Origin: Planctomycetota bacterium
GTDB lineage: Bacteria; Planctomycetota; Planctomycetia; Gemmatales; Gemmataceae
Direction of reading: 5' to 3'
DNA length: 64,000 nucleotides
Assembly (NCBI GenBank): GCA_029777335.1
Contig: JAKOSN010000086.1
Span: 48,388-112,387 of the forward strand
The notes under the pieces are model-generated. The model was not told the origin of the DNA, did no database searches, and was given only the letters and a program-made list of their open reading frames with translations. The translations under genes and the position numbers were made by a program. Positions 62,901 through 64,000 of the stretch are shown piece by piece. Numbering within the stretch: position 1 is the first letter of the stretch; each line of letters opens with the position of its first letter.

Positions 62901-64000
62901 GGGAGCCCAGGGGTGGGTGAACGCGTTGGCGTTTACTCCCGAGGGCAAAAGCGTGCTGACCGGCACGGGGGTGGGAGGAAGAGACACGGGGGAGGTTCTT
63001 CGCTGGAACGTTGCGACTGGGCAACTGGAGGCCACCTTGCAGGAAGGGCCTGTGATGGTGACCGGGTTGGCGTTTTCGCCGGATGGCAAGCGAATGGCGA
63101 TCGCGCTGGGAATCCTCCAGGGAGGTCCAGGGCAACCCCGTGGGTTGGAGGTGTGGGATCTCACCACTGGACAGCGCGAACTGGTTTTGCGTGGTCACAA
63201 TCAGGTGATTGATGCGATGGTTTTCAGTCGCGATGGGAAGATGCTTCTCACCGTCGCCAATGAGCTTTCCCCGGAGTTGTCCACGACCAAGCGAAGCGAA
63301 CTGAAATGGTGGGACCTTGCGACTGGCAACGAACTGCGCTCGGGCACACCCACTCAGGGGGCGATTGATTCAGTCGCGCTCTCGGAAGATGGGAAGGTGC
63401 TCGCGGTTCCCATCGCGGGGACAATCTTGCTGATCAACGTGACCACGGGCCATGTGCAGGGGCGGCTGGTCTCCCCGCTGAAGCACATCCATTGTTGCGC
63501 CTTTTCCCCCGACGGGCGCTGGCTGGTGCTTGGACACGCCCACCCCACGGGAGAGTATCAGCAACCTGCGGAGGTGACGGTGTGGGACGTGGCTCGGGGA
63601 AAGCTGCAGGCCACGCTGAAAGGGCACCAGGGGGTTGTCAGCTGTTTGGCGTTTAGCCCCGATGGCAAGATCCTGGCATCGGGCAGCATGGACAAAACCG
63701 TGCGTCTGTGGGACCCCACAGGGAAGGGCGTCCCTGTGGTGTGTGCCCACAACTTCCCCGTGGTGGCGCTCAGCTACTCTGCGGGAGACAGGGGGTTTGT
63801 CGCGGCGGGAGCGGCACTTGGCCCCTTCACCACAGGGCTACGCGAATGGAAACGCTGGAGCGTGGCGGGAAAGGAACTCTCGGCACAGAAGAACACACGC
63901 GGGGAGGCAGTCGTTGCCTTTGATCCCACCGGCGCTCTCCTGGCGACAGAAACGGGTAATGCGGTGGTGACTCTTTTCGACGTGGCAACAGGGAAGGAAA
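59941..64000 (+). CDS. Ser/Thr protein kinase with WD40 propeller and embedded PDZ domain (3' end outside window)
   Basis: 1353 codons are visible. A helical N-terminus (LEDYLARYPELAHDRTVV-like repeats, to about 160) precedes the kinase: AAGGLGEVHLAED, VALKRI, HRDLKPGNIML, VVDWGLAKK (DWG for DFG), GTPAFMSPEQA. A membrane helix lies near 460-482 (AGVAALLLVAAISVGAAFWI), then a coiled coil. The first WD40 repeat (LRGHTGSVTGAVFATTE, then IRFWD) is followed at about 635-726 by a PDZ domain: IGIGVVERAGEFVVSQVAPESP, DRILAVSG, LAQLLARLRGEPESTVRL. The propeller then resumes with at least ten more repeats (LAFSPDGKILASGSMDKTVRLWD). The last bases are cut at the window edge. It sits behind its sigma factor gene, so the pair probably signals together. 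Confidence 0.93.
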   Translation, partial: MSDLTQPTTHRTEDSYAFREQFLRAFEEACKAGQRPALEDYLPSDLTQKRLVLVELIHLDLTYRLQRGETARVEDYLARYPELAHDRTVVLEWILTEEKTRRTQGAGLDHREYFQRFPQYDDMLRAHWPADSARDDTSDPERTRPDTEQRQRADGEAVPLRHDDRYRLIRFYAAGGLGEVHLAEDLELRREVALKRIKERYRGDEHHRQRFLREAAITGHLEHPGIVPVYGLVEETPDDPWYAMKFIQGESLKDAIKRFHEADTPGREPGERALALRQLLTRFLAVCNTMAFAHSRGYLHRDLKPGNIMLGNYGETLVVDWGLAKKTGDSEQPSRSPPFTGNSDTPEMTTPGQPVGTPAFMSPEQALGQWERVGPASDIYSLGATLYAILTGATPLTGSPKPIPPPLAAICDRAMAREPQARYPTAQALAEDVEHWLADEPVSAYPETWRQRLGRWVRHHSSWVQAGVAALLLVAAISVGAAFWINAARHEAELARGKEAEERGRAVDAQLKEASARRTAEERERSERQTRYVAVARLLEQSWQQGNYAGVLNLLERQRPSPQTSDLRGFEWFHLWQRAHHGGNLTLRGHTGSVTGAVFATTEPLLLTAGLDGTIRFWDPHSGKEKDQIDTALVTGTIGIGVVERAGEFVVSQVAPESPAAREGHIQVNDRILAVSGSDGKMVPTRGLTLAQLLARLRGEPESTVRLEIVAKEAKEGRTVTLTRARRAIPRPVTHLCAAPREAFLVTAYRDGSLGIWDLTRKTETHRFAVDQSALDSLALAPDGRTLATVTTSLLGDHTIRRNGKVQLWSPEGKLLRTLRTGELNPHGVTFTPDGTLLVVGHTAGVQLWEVATGKLKTALSLGMASAYSLACAPDGQSLAVGDDQGRVWLWDIATEKLRMRLHRHTLTVRTLAFAPDGSRLVSAGDDHRFQLWNPATGEHLGTFLNHTNGIHALAFSPDGRSFVSTSDDRKAVLWDAERDQEADPLVGAQGWVNALAFTPEGKSVLTGTGVGGRDTGEVLRWNVATGQLEATLQEGPVMVTGLAFSPDGKRMAIALGILQGGPGQPRGLEVWDLTTGQRELVLRGHNQVIDAMVFSRDGKMLLTVANELSPELSTTKRSELKWWDLATGNELRSGTPTQGAIDSVALSEDGKVLAVPIAGTILLINVTTGHVQGRLVSPLKHIHCCAFSPDGRWLVLGHAHPTGEYQQPAEVTVWDVARGKLQATLKGHQGVVSCLAFSPDGKILASGSMDKTVRLWDPTGKGVPVVCAHNFPVVALSYSAGDRGFVAAGAALGPFTTGLREWKRWSVAGKELSAQKNTRGEAVVAFDPTGALLATETGNAVVTLFDVATGKE

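Noticed and set aside
1..64000. Insertion sequences, prophage or integrative element
   Set aside because: No transposase, integrase, phage structural gene, long terminal inverted repeats or target duplications were found, and base composition looks even throughout.

Overview
The window reads as chromosomal DNA of a planctomycete, most likely the Gemmata/Gemmataceae branch. Four large Ser/Thr kinases carry different C-terminal modules (WD40, sulfatase-modifying-factor fold, TPR-like repeats, WD40 with an embedded PDZ). Two kinases sit directly behind ECF-type sigma factor genes. A leucine-rich-repeat protein begins with a repeat-companion domain of the kind abundant in Gemmata relatives. Two secreted proteins carry the planctomycete N-terminal LExLEDR-type motif. 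Codon use is uniformly GC-rich. I see no transposase, phage gene, CRISPR array, tRNA or rRNA.

Layout. 1-2058: 5' part of a kinase-WD40 gene (minus, cut by the window edge), preceded by a self-contained candidate small RNA gene with promoter, two covarying structured units and a terminator. 2059-8985: Tat-exported Gfo/Idh/MocA oxidoreductase, CPBP protease + purine nucleoside phosphorylase (overlapping), a zinc-ribbon/GYF/trypsin-like membrane protease, a zinc-ribbon protein, an unknown protein and a Nudix hydrolase. 9015-15615: exopolysaccharide locus with STAS protein, phosphoglycosyl transferase, a nucleotidyltransferase/beta-helix/degenerate-transferase fusion, a Wzz protein with a dead BY-kinase-like tail, and an FHA membrane protein. 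15685-18613: CYTH protein, panC and mgtE on the minus strand. 18817-23126: kinase-SUMF1 fusion and a membrane protein ending in a LigD-like OB domain. 23336-32808: metallophosphoesterase, yidC, tandem-VWA protein, mnmE and a penicillin-acylase-family enzyme. 32919-35300: LRR protein and dprA. 35557-44085: ECF sigma-kinase pair followed by two secreted repeat proteins and a proline-rich lipoprotein. 44383-48487: PhnD-like binding protein, TolC-like protein, and a ClpN-ThiD2-ThiE fusion. 49202-57879: RND efflux locus (adaptor, pump, two outer-membrane channels). 58697-64000: small secreted protein, then a second ECF sigma-kinase pair that runs off the right edge.

How the parts fit: the window mixes housekeeping genes (PNP, PanC, MnmE, YidC, DprA, MgtE, ThiE) with envelope functions (polysaccharide, efflux, secreted repeat proteins) and many phospho-signalling proteins. 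The strongest candidate for something undescribed is the approximately 180-nt minus-strand RNA at 1602-1783. Next are several domain fusions or pseudo-enzymes: a LigD OB domain on a membrane protein, Clp_N on ThiE, a PDZ domain inside a kinase's WD40 propeller, and two inactive-looking enzymes in the polysaccharide locus. Calls rest on reading motifs by eye; no database search was run.
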